Of a DNA stretch of 29,944 nt, positions 15,116-21,355 are shown piece by piece. Source of the DNA: UBA5972 sp964466385 (GTDB lineage: Bacteria > Pseudomonadota > Alphaproteobacteria > Rhodobacterales > Rhodobacteraceae). A program made the translations under genes and the position numbers. Within the stretch, counting starts at the first letter, position 1. Each line of letters begins with the position of its first letter. The DNA is taken from contig CAYXNM010000017.1 in the NCBI GenBank assembly GCA_964466385.1, positions 1 through 29,944 on the forward strand, given 5' to 3'. The notes under the pieces were generated by a model that was not told where the DNA came from, did no database searches, and saw only the letters and a list, made by a program, of their open reading frames with translations.

Positions 15116-16747
15116 ATGGCATTGATGGCAGATGAAACCGGACTGGGCAAGGCACCGGCGAACAACGCCCCCCTGACTCCGCTTTCCCATCTCAACCGCG
15201 CGCGCGAGGTCTTTGGTCAGCGCCCGTCCATCATCTACGGGCAACGCCGCTTTACATGGTCTGAAACGCATGACCGCTGTACGCGCCTTGCCAGCGCGCT
15301 CGTCGCGCGTGGGATCGAACCCGGCGACGTCGTGTCGGTGATCTGCCCCAACACCATCGCCATTGCCGAGGCGCATTTCGCCGTGCCCGCAGCGGGTGCG
15401 GTTCTCAACACGATCAACACGCGCCTGGACGCGGAAACGGTCGCCTATATATTTGACCATTCCGAAGCGAAGCTGGTTCTTGTGGACACGCAGTTTCTGC
15501 CCCTCGTCAAATCCGCGATCGATCAATGTCAGGGCGCCGGCCCCGAAATCATCGAAATCGCCGATGCGCAAAGCGGACACCCCGGAACCGGCGCGTTTCC
15601 CGAATACGAAGACCTGCTTGCCGATGGTGACGCCGGGTTCACATGGCTGATGCCCGGCGACGAATGGGAAAGCCTCGCGCTCAACTATACGTCCGGCACG
15701 ACGGGCCGCCCCAAAGGGGTGGTCTATCACCACCGGGGGGCCTACCTCATGACGATGGGAACAGCCATTGCCTGGCAGGTTCCGCTCTTTGCGCGATACC
15801 TGACGATTGTGCCGTTGTTTCACTGCAACGGATGGAACCATACGTGGATGATGCCCATGCTGGGCGGTACGATCATTTGTTGTCGCGATATCGCGGCCAA
15901 GCCGATTTACGACGCGATCGCGGATGAAAAGGCCGCCTATTTCGGCGGCGCGCCGATTGTTCTCAACACCATCGTCAACGCGGCACCCGAAGACCGGCGC
16001 GCATTCGATCACGTGGTGAACGTCTTCACCGCCGGGGCCCCCCCGCCCGCAGCGACCTTGCTGGCGATTGAAAAGATCGGGTTCAACGTCACGCAGGTTT
16101 ACGGGCTGACCGAAACCTTCGGGCACGTCACCGAATGCCTGTGGGACGATGACCTCTGGGGTGCTGCGGAGGATGCCGAGCGCGCCGACATCAAGGCCCG
16201 CACAGGCGTTCTCATGCCGATGATGGAAGATATCGATGTGGTCGATGAACAAACGCGCAAACCGGTGCCATGGGATGGCCAGACCCTGGGTGAAATCGTC
16301 ATTCGCGGCAATTCGGTCATGAAAGGATACTACAAGAACCCGGACGCCACGAATGAGGCGTTCCAGGGTGGCTATTTCCGATCCGGCGACATCGCGTTTC
16401 GCCATCCCGACGGGTACATCAAGATCACCGACCGCCTGAAGGACGTGATCATTTCCGGCGGCGAGAATATCTCGTCCGTCCAGGTCGAAGGCGCGTTGAT
16501 GCACCACGAGGCGGTCAGCCTCTGCGCCGTCGTGGCGAAACCGGACGAAAAGTGGGGCGAAACGCCTTGCGCCTTTGTCGAGCTCAAACCCGGAGCACAC
16601 GTCGATCAGGCGACACTCATCGCTTTTTGCCGCGATCGGCTCGCCGGTTTCCAGATCCCGAAAACGATTGTTTTTCAAGACCTTCCGAAAACGTCGACCG
16701 GCAAGATCCAGAAATTCATCCTGCGCGAACAAGCCCGTTCCTTATGA
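15116..16747 (+). CDS. AMP-forming acyl-CoA synthetase
   Basis: A 543-residue adenylate-forming enzyme that activates a carboxylic acid to its CoA thioester. The P-loop YTSGTTGRPK is at 191-200. VYGLTETFGH, GYFRSGD and the hinge region DRLKDVIISGGENIS follow in order, and the catalytic lysine is K530 in KTSTGKIQKF near the C-terminus. It is full-length for the family and has no transmembrane segment. I chose ATG 15116, which has GGGAG eight bases upstream; the frame stays open far upstream but lacks a ribosome site there. It belongs to the broad 'acyl-CoA ligase' group that includes medium-chain and dimethylsulfoniopropionate-type enzymes, so its substrate is open. It may feed the acyl-CoA island 2 kb away (LvaE-like role), though it has its own control region. 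Confidence 0.92.
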   Translation: MALMADETGLGKAPANNAPLTPLSHLNRAREVFGQRPSIIYGQRRFTWSETHDRCTRLASALVARGIEPGDVVSVICPNTIAIAEAHFAVPAAGAVLNTINTRLDAETVAYIFDHSEAKLVLVDTQFLPLVKSAIDQCQGAGPEIIEIADAQSGHPGTGAFPEYEDLLADGDAGFTWLMPGDEWESLALNYTSGTTGRPKGVVYHHRGAYLMTMGTAIAWQVPLFARYLTIVPLFHCNGWNHTWMMPMLGGTIICCRDIAAKPIYDAIADEKAAYFGGAPIVLNTIVNAAPEDRRAFDHVVNVFTAGAPPPAATLLAIEKIGFNVTQVYGLTETFGHVTECLWDDDLWGAAEDAERADIKARTGVLMPMMEDIDVVDEQTRKPVPWDGQTLGEIVIRGNSVMKGYYKNPDATNEAFQGGYFRSGDIAFRHPDGYIKITDRLKDVIISGGENISSVQVEGALMHHEAVSLCAVVAKPDEKWGETPCAFVELKPGAHVDQATLIAFCRDRLAGFQIPKTIVFQDLPKTSTGKIQKFILREQARSL

Positions 16748-16763
16748 ATTGAGATCGCTTTCA

Positions 16764-16792
16764 TTGTTGCAAAAATACTCCCGCCGGAGGCG
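16764..16792. repeat. Short AT-then-GC intergenic motif downstream of the acyl-CoA synthetase
   Basis: An A/T-rich piece (TTGTTGCAAAAATA) runs straight into CTCCCGCCGGAG, whose CTCC and GGAG ends can pair. I recognise similar 'AAAAATACTCCCGCCGGAGG' strings as frequent between genes in roseobacter genomes, which suggests a dispersed element or processing site. Only one copy is in this window, so repetition cannot be shown here. It lacks a T-run after the stem and is not a standard terminator. Confidence 0.3.
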
Positions 16793-16903
16793 CCCTTGTC
16801 CGGGCATTGCCACGCGCTCAACGCCCCTCAGGTTCGTCGTGGAAATGCCACCGATTCACTGTTAACATCCCGCCGGGGCAGACAGGCCAGGTGACCGGGC
16901 AGA

Positions 16904-17920
16904 ATGACCGCGCTGAAACAATATGAACGGCTCGAGGCGACCGCCTTGTGGCGGGCCGCGGAATCCGCGCAGCGGCGCGAGGTCTTCGTGTCCTTCGGCG
17001 ACACCTCGCTGATCATCCGGGACAGGCTGGAGGCCCCGCTGTCCCACTGGTCGCTTCCGGCTGTTGCCCGGCTCAACCCGGGCAGGACACCAGCCCTGTT
17101 CGCCACCAGTGGCGATACCCATGAGACGCTGGAAATCGAGGACGAAACCATGGTTCTGGCCATCGAGACCGTCCGCGCGGCGATCGAGCGCCGCCGCCCC
17201 CGTCCCGGCCGCCTGCGTTTTGGCATTCTGGCGCTGTTCAGCGTTGCAATCCTGCTGCTCGTCGTTTTCTGGCTGCCCGGCGCTCTGCAACGCCACGTTC
17301 TGCGCGTCCTGCCAGACGTGACGCGTGCTGAAATCGGCGCGCGGACGCTTTCGCGCATTTCCCGCCTGACCGGGCAGGCCTGCACCACGCCAAAAGGCGA
17401 GCGGGCGCTTGAGACGCTGAACCGGCGATTGCTGCCCGATCAACAGGCCCGCATTCTGGTCTTGCCCGAAGGCATTGCAAAATCCGCATCCTTGCCGGGG
17501 GGGATCATCGTCCTCAACCGCAAGCTGCTCGAGGATTTTCAGACGCCCGATGTGGCGGCCGGGTACATCCTGCTGTCAGCCCTTCAGGCGCGTCAACACG
17601 ACCCGCTGGCCGACCTTTTGGATTATGCCGGGGGCCTGTCGGCATTTCGCTTGCTGACCAGCGGTCGCCTGACGGACGCCACGTTGAAATCATACGCGCA
17701 ATTCGTCCTGACACGCGCCCCTGCCATGCCCGGTGACGACCAGATACTGGATCTCTTTGAAAAGGCCGGAATGGCCACGTCACCGCTGGCTTACGCCATC
17801 GACGAAACGGGCGAAACCACGCTGAGCCTGATCGAAGGCGATCCTTTTCGCGATCGCGGATACGCCCCGCTCCTTGGGGATCCAGATTGGATCAGCCTTC
17901 AGGGAATTTGCGAAAAATAG
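16904..17920 (+). CDS. Single-pass membrane protein with a degenerate M48-peptidase-like domain, function unknown
   Basis: A 338-residue protein I cannot assign to a named family. Residues 1-100 are a soluble, charged region. FGILALFSVAILLLVVFWLP (106-125) is one transmembrane helix, leaving a periplasmic C-terminal domain. The stretch LPGGIIVLNRKLLEDF (197-212), followed by ILLSALQARQHDPLADLLDY (222-241), lines up by eye with the M48/HtpX-like layout in which LPGG and a 'released gene' helix precede HExxH. Here HExxH is gone (SALQARQHDP), so zinc catalysis is unlikely. ATG 16904 has AGGTGA about ten bases upstream. No function is claimed; a chaperone-like or scaffold role for a pseudo-peptidase is only a possibility. 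It stands alone, ahead of the repeat-rich gap and a terminator. Confidence 0.7.
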   Translation: MTALKQYERLEATALWRAAESAQRREVFVSFGDTSLIIRDRLEAPLSHWSLPAVARLNPGRTPALFATSGDTHETLEIEDETMVLAIETVRAAIERRRPRPGRLRFGILALFSVAILLLVVFWLPGALQRHVLRVLPDVTRAEIGARTLSRISRLTGQACTTPKGERALETLNRRLLPDQQARILVLPEGIAKSASLPGGIIVLNRKLLEDFQTPDVAAGYILLSALQARQHDPLADLLDYAGGLSAFRLLTSGRLTDATLKSYAQFVLTRAPAMPGDDQILDLFEKAGMATSPLAYAIDETGETTLSLIEGDPFRDRGYAPLLGDPDWISLQGICEK

Positions 17921-18042
17921 CGTTGCTTCAGGGTGTTACACCAGCACGCCCAATAACGAACCCGCGATTTAGGGGCGGGTAGGAGAGTGCAGCACGCGTT
18001 CAACCCTCCGGCGTTTTGGCACGAACCCCGTCCCCATTCCCG

Positions 18043-18060
18043 CCCGGCGGCACCGCCGGG
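18043..18060. repeat. Perfect 8-bp hairpin
   Basis: CCCGGCGG (18043-18050) pairs exactly with CCGCCGGG (18053-18060) across two bases. It is all G/C and sits immediately before the intrinsic terminator, sharing GGG (18058-18060) with the 16-bp core repeat. The two hairpins together resemble a compound palindromic unit of the REP type. Confidence 0.6.
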
Positions 18061-18189
18061 CAGCGCCTGCCTGCCCCTCGGCGGGCGCTTTTGCAACGAC
18101 GCAATGTATTGATACCTTTGAATTTACCACAAGGAAAACGCGCGCGACAACCAAGCGCCACAACGCGCCCACCCAGGCAGGCGCTGCCC
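18058..18189. repeat. Two inverted copies of a 16-bp core flanking an A/T-richer segment
   Basis: GGGCAGCGCCTGCCTG at 18058-18073 reappears exactly, on the opposite strand, at 18174-18189. Homology continues past the core: copy 1 goes on to GGCGGGCGC after a 6-base loop, and copy 2 to GGTGGGCGC directly. Both can therefore fold as 9-10-bp stems (copy 2: 18165-18173 with 18176-18184), but only copy 1 has a T-run. This looks like a small dispersed palindromic element present twice in opposite orientation, or a larger structure with a 100-base interior. Confidence 0.65.
18062..18092 (+). terminator. Intrinsic (Rho-independent) terminator
   Basis: AGCGCCTGCC (18062-18071) pairs with GGCGGGCGCT (18080-18089) over ten bases with one G-T wobble. 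The loop is TGCCCCTC, and TTTT ends at 18092. The orientation fits rightward transcripts from the gene ending at 17920, about 140 bases upstream. The T-run is short, so efficiency may be moderate. Confidence 0.6.
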
Positions 18190-18219
18190 TCATCGCTGCT
18201 ACGTTAAGGTTGCGAAGGT

Positions 18220-18254
18220 CCCGGTTTATCAAACCAATTGCGCTTGAAACCGGG
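18220..18254. repeat. 8-bp inverted repeat with a competing inner stem
   Basis: CCCGGTTT (18220-18227) pairs with AAACCGGG (18247-18254) over a 19-base loop. The first arm can instead pair with a nearer AAACC (GGTTT at 18223-18227 with 18231-18235, loop ATC). Two mutually exclusive hairpins are a layout seen in attenuators, but no leader peptide or downstream rightward gene is present. Confidence 0.4.
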
Positions 18255-18297
18255 CATCTACAAGTTAGTCATTGGTCGGGTTGGCCTTACAGATCTT

Positions 18298-18336
18298 CTC
18301 TGAACGCGGTCACACGCCTGGATCGCCCGTTCAGAG
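18298..18336 (-). repeat. 9-bp inverted repeat at the end of lolD
   Basis: On the lolD transcript CTCTGAACG (18336-18328), which contains the TGA stop, can pair with CGTTCAGAG (18306-18298) across 21 bases. There is no T-run after it, so it is more likely a 3'-end stabilising or Rho-linked structure than a simple terminator. A 13-base palindrome, GAGCGG-G-CCGCTC, precedes it within the last lolD codons. Confidence 0.4.
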
Positions 18337-19020
18337 CGGCCCGCTCTCGATCAGCCCGTTCCTGAGCATCAATACCCTGTCCATCCGGTTGGCCAGGTCC
18401 ATGTTGTGGGTCGCTATCAGCGCGGCCAGCCCTTCGCTTCGGGCAAGTTCGCGCAGGACATCAAAGACCTGCGCGGCGGTTTGAGGGTCCAGATTGCCCG
18501 TGGGTTCATCCGCCAGCAACAGGCGCGGTGCATTGGCCAGCGCGCGACAAAAGGCGACCCGCTGCTGCTCGCCTCCGGACAGGGTGGCGGGGCGATGATC
18601 CGCGCGGGCGCCCAACCCCACACGGTCCAGCAGATCACGCGCGCGTTCGCGGGACCGCGAAATATTTTTTCCCGCCACCAATTGTGGAAGCACGATGTTC
18701 TCAAGGGCGGAAAACTCGGGCAGCAGGTGATGAAACTGATAGATGAAACCGATTTTCTCGCGCCGCGCGCCGGTACGGACCCGGTCGTTCACCGCGCTCA
18801 TTTTCCGACCATCGAGCGAAATCACCCCGCCATCGGCCGCATCGAGCAACCCGGCTATATGCAGCAGTGTCGATTTCCCCGCTCCGGACGGGGCAACCAG
18901 CGCGACCATTTCTCCGGCCCTGACGGAAAGATCGACACCGCACAATACGTCTATCTGCCGTTCGGTGCCTTTCTTGTAGCGCCGGGTAATGTTTAAAAGC
19001 TCCAACATTGCATCAGCCAT
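18331..19020 (-). CDS. lolD: Lipoprotein-releasing ABC transporter ATP-binding protein LolD
   Basis: A 229-residue ATPase that powers release of outer-membrane lipoproteins from the inner membrane with the LolC/E permease. Walker A is APSGAGKST (43-51); the alanine in the first glycine position is, as I recall, usual in alphaproteobacterial LolD. The Q-loop glutamine is in FIYQFHHLLPEFSALENI (92-109), the signature is LSGGEQQR (147-154) and Walker B is LLLADEP (167-173). The H-loop ATHNMD is near the end. I chose ATG 19020, which overlaps the end of lolC by eight bases; a longer frame open from 19236 runs inside lolC and is not real. The conserved LLPEFSALEN segment is the LolD-specific part that contacts the permease. 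Confidence 0.95.
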   Translation of the reverse strand: MADAMLELLNITRRYKKGTERQIDVLCGVDLSVRAGEMVALVAPSGAGKSTLLHIAGLLDAADGGVISLDGRKMSAVNDRVRTGARREKIGFIYQFHHLLPEFSALENIVLPQLVAGKNISRSRERARDLLDRVGLGARADHRPATLSGGEQQRVAFCRALANAPRLLLADEPTGNLDPQTAAQVFDVLRELARSEGLAALIATHNMDLANRMDRVLMLRNGLIESGPL

Positions 19021-20299
19021 AACGAAGCGCCTTGACCGGATCCATCCGCGCCGCGCGCCGCGCCGGAAAAATGGTGATCCCGAAGGACAGAACCAGCGAC
19101 AGCGAAACCGCGCTGAGCACGTCGCCGAATTCCAGCCGGGCGGGCAGTTGGGACAGGTATCGAATGGACGGATCCCACACCCCCCCGCCCATCGCCCAGT
19201 TGACGACTGAGAAAATCGGATCGATGTAGATCGCAAAAAGGCACCCCAGGATCACCCCGAAAAATGTTCCGACAACACCGATTGACGCGCCCGCAATGAA
19301 GAACACGCGCATGACGGACCCTTCGCTCAGCCCCATCGTGCGCAAGATACCGATGTCGCCCTGCTTGTTCTTGACCAGCATGATCAGCCCGGAAACGATG
19401 TTCATGGTCGCGATCAGGACCAGAATCGACAGGATGATGAACATGACGTTGTCCTCGGTCCTGAGCGCCTGAAGAAACCCGCCCGAGGCATCGCGCCATG
19501 TCCAGACGACCGTGCGCTTGCCCGCAGCATTGATGAGCGGCAGGACATATTCATCGACCGCGTCCGGATCCGAGACGCTGACCTCGATCTCGTCAACATG
19601 GCCTTCACGGTTGAAATAGCTCTGCGCCTCGGCCAGCGGCATGTAGATGCGCGTGCGGTCAATGTCATAGCGCCCCACCCGAAAGACATAGACAACCTCG
19701 TAATTCTTGATCCGCGGGGCCGTCCCGAACGCGGTTTTCACCCCATCCGGAGAAATGATCTTGATGCGGTCCCCGGCGGTCACGCCAAGCTCCCGCGCGA
19801 CGCCCGAGCCGATGGCCACCCCGTCTTCAAACCGCGAAAGATCGCCTTCGGCGTGTTGCGGATGGGCAATCAGCGGCAACGCGGCAAGATCACGCGCCCG
19901 TTCGCCAAACACCTCGACCCCTGCATTGCGTCCCATGGCCGAGGCCATGACCTGGCCGCGCACAACCGGCGCTGCGCGGGTGACGCCGGGCACCTGGGAC
20001 ACGCGCGCGGTGATCCCGTCAAAATCGGAAATCGCGCGCGACAGGTTGCCTTGCGCGTCGGCGTAACTGGTGGAGTAGAGCGTCACATGCGGGTTCGCGC
20101 CAAGGATCGTCTGCACGAACTCATAGCGAAACCCCGAGCGCACCGCGAGCGTGGCGATAAGCGCGAAAACCGCGAGCGTGATTCCCAGAAGCGAAATCCC
20201 GGTCATCACGCTGACCCCGCCCTCGCGGCGACGCGCGCGCAGATAGCGCCATGCGATCATCCATTCGAAATACGCAAAAGGAGGGGTTTTTCGTGCCAA
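19013..20299 (-). CDS. lolC: Lipoprotein-releasing ABC transporter permease LolC/LolE
   Basis: A 428-residue permease of the LolCDE type. The N-terminal helix ISLLGITLAVFALIATLAV (35-53) is followed by a large periplasmic domain. Three C-terminal helices follow (around FIILSILVLIATMNIVSGLI, IAGASIGVVGTFFGVILG and LSLVLSFGITIFPARRAA), and the protein ends in MDPVKALRYG, the usual FtsX/MacB-like tail. Only one permease gene is present, as is common in alphaproteobacteria, so the complex is probably LolC2D2. I chose TTG 20299 (MARKTPPFAYFEWMIAWRYL), which matches relatives in length. The ATG at 20401 would overlap the next gene and add non-conserved residues; ATG 20260 is a shorter alternative. 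It is coupled to lolD by overlap. Confidence 0.9.
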   Translation of the reverse strand: MARKTPPFAYFEWMIAWRYLRARRREGGVSVMTGISLLGITLAVFALIATLAVRSGFRYEFVQTILGANPHVTLYSTSYADAQGNLSRAISDFDGITARVSQVPGVTRAAPVVRGQVMASAMGRNAGVEVFGERARDLAALPLIAHPQHAEGDLSRFEDGVAIGSGVARELGVTAGDRIKIISPDGVKTAFGTAPRIKNYEVVYVFRVGRYDIDRTRIYMPLAEAQSYFNREGHVDEIEVSVSDPDAVDEYVLPLINAAGKRTVVWTWRDASGGFLQALRTEDNVMFIILSILVLIATMNIVSGLIMLVKNKQGDIGILRTMGLSEGSVMRVFFIAGASIGVVGTFFGVILGCLFAIYIDPIFSVVNWAMGGGVWDPSIRYLSQLPARLEFGDVLSAVSLSLVLSFGITIFPARRAARMDPVKALRYG

Positions 20300-20370
20300 C
20301 TGCCGCTCTTTCTTTTGCGCGCGACAATGGCGGGAAACCCATGCCAAGGTCAAGCGCGGCGGTGTGACGA

Positions 20371-21345
20371 TCAGACCAGCGCCAGGACGACGATACCGCA
20401 TCTTTGCTCGGTTTCAACGCGCGTATGCGCCGCCGCCGCGGCCGCCATCGGATAGACCCGATCGATGAGGGATCGAATCTCCCTCTGTTCGGTCATTGAT
20501 CTGAGGGTCTGCAACTCCTCGGTGCTTTCAGCGGCAAAGGCAAAGTTGGCGGATTTATCCGAAAACCGGTTGGTCAGCACCGAACGCACCATGTCCATGA
20601 GACGCGGGTTGCCCATCAGGTAGCGACCCCCCGGATTGAGCGTGCGAACCGAGGCGCCAAAATCGCTGCTGGCCACCATGTCGAAAACCACGTCATAGGT
20701 CTTGCCCAGGCGCGTGAAATCCTCGTGGGTATAGTCGATCACGTGATCAGCACCGATCTTGCGCAACATCGCAGCCTTGTGCGCGCTGTCCACGGCCGTC
20801 ACATCGGCCCCCATCGATTTCGCGATTTGGAGCGCAAAGGTTCCGATACTGCCCCCGGCCCCGTTGATCAGAACGGCTTCGCCGGGCTTGATATTTGCCA
20901 GCCGCATGAAATGCAGCCCGTTGAGCCCGCCCATCGGCAGCGCGGCGGCCTCCGCAAAACTCTGGTTTTCCGGTTTCAACGCCAGCGTGCTGTTTTCCGG
21001 CAGGCACACATATTCGCCATAGGCGCCAAAACGAAATCCGCAGGACCCGAATATTTCGTCCCCCGCGCTGAACTTTGTGACCTTGGCACCCGTTTCAACG
21101 ACTTCGCCCGCGAAATAGCCGCCGAGGATCGGTTTGCGCGGTCTCAGAACGCCCAGAGCCAACCGCAAAGGAAGCGCGAACCATTTGACCGCGAAATCGA
21201 AGCTGCGCAATTCGCAATCGGCTTTGGTGACTTCGGCCGCGCGCACGCGGATCAGGATCTCGTTTTCCCTTGGACGTGGTTTTGGCACATCCGCGATCTG
21301 CAACACCTCGGGGGGTCCATAGGTGCGGCAGACAATCGCCTTCAT
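20371..21345 (-). CDS. Zinc-free NAD(P)-dependent MDR oxidoreductase (quinone oxidoreductase type)
   Basis: A 324-residue medium-chain reductase. The GroES-like half includes PILGGYFAGEVVETG (72-86) and GDEIFG. The Rossmann half has the loop NGAGGSIGTFALQIAK (161-176) and DHVIDYTHEDF. Zinc-binding cysteines are lacking, so it is a QOR/zeta-crystallin-like reductase using NADPH to reduce quinones or activated double bonds. The substrate is unknown. It lies between proS (ten bases upstream) and lolC (71 bases downstream), genes that are often directly adjacent in relatives, so it looks like an insertion into that order. It is not closely similar to the MDR at 11272-12306. Confidence 0.88.
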   Translation of the reverse strand: MKAIVCRTYGPPEVLQIADVPKPRPRENEILIRVRAAEVTKADCELRSFDFAVKWFALPLRLALGVLRPRKPILGGYFAGEVVETGAKVTKFSAGDEIFGSCGFRFGAYGEYVCLPENSTLALKPENQSFAEAAALPMGGLNGLHFMRLANIKPGEAVLINGAGGSIGTFALQIAKSMGADVTAVDSAHKAAMLRKIGADHVIDYTHEDFTRLGKTYDVVFDMVASSDFGASVRTLNPGGRYLMGNPRLMDMVRSVLTNRFSDKSANFAFAAESTEELQTLRSMTEQREIRSLIDRVYPMAAAAAAHTRVETEQRCGIVVLALV

Positions 21346-21355
21346 GCGCTGTGTT

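Larger units (their letters stand above)
17921..18330. other. 410-base gene-free interval packed with inverted repeats
   Basis: No open frame here has a start, ribosome site and recognisable protein. The interval holds an 8-bp perfect hairpin (18043-18060), an intrinsic terminator (18062-18092), two oppositely oriented copies of a 16-bp core (18058-18073 and 18174-18189), an 8-bp repeat with a competing inner stem (18220-18254), and a 9-bp repeat reaching into the end of lolD (18298-18336). The middle, 18093-18160, is noticeably more A/T-rich than its flanks. I looked for tRNA, SRP RNA and tmRNA features and found none. Confidence 0.75.

Noticed and set aside
15026..16732. A 568-codon open frame on the minus strand opposite the acyl-CoA synthetase
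   Set aside because: It lies antisense to a clear adenylate-forming enzyme with all motifs; its translation has no recognisable domain and is arginine/histidine/glycine-rich, as expected from high-GC antisense frames.
17921..18330. A structured RNA gene such as tRNA, SRP RNA or two-piece tmRNA
   Set aside because: No cloverleaf with a T-loop GTTC pattern and CCA end, no SRP GGAA/GNRA helix-8 motif and no tmRNA tag frame could be built; only short inverted repeats were found.
18331..19236. A longer lolD with 72 extra N-terminal residues
   Set aside because: The extension is read inside lolC in another frame and is unlike any ABC ATPase; ATG 19020 gives the normal 229-residue protein.
20300..20401. 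The upstream ATG start for lolC
   Set aside because: It overlaps the 3' end of the MDR gene and adds about 34 non-conserved, arginine-rich residues; TTG 20299 matches the usual family length.
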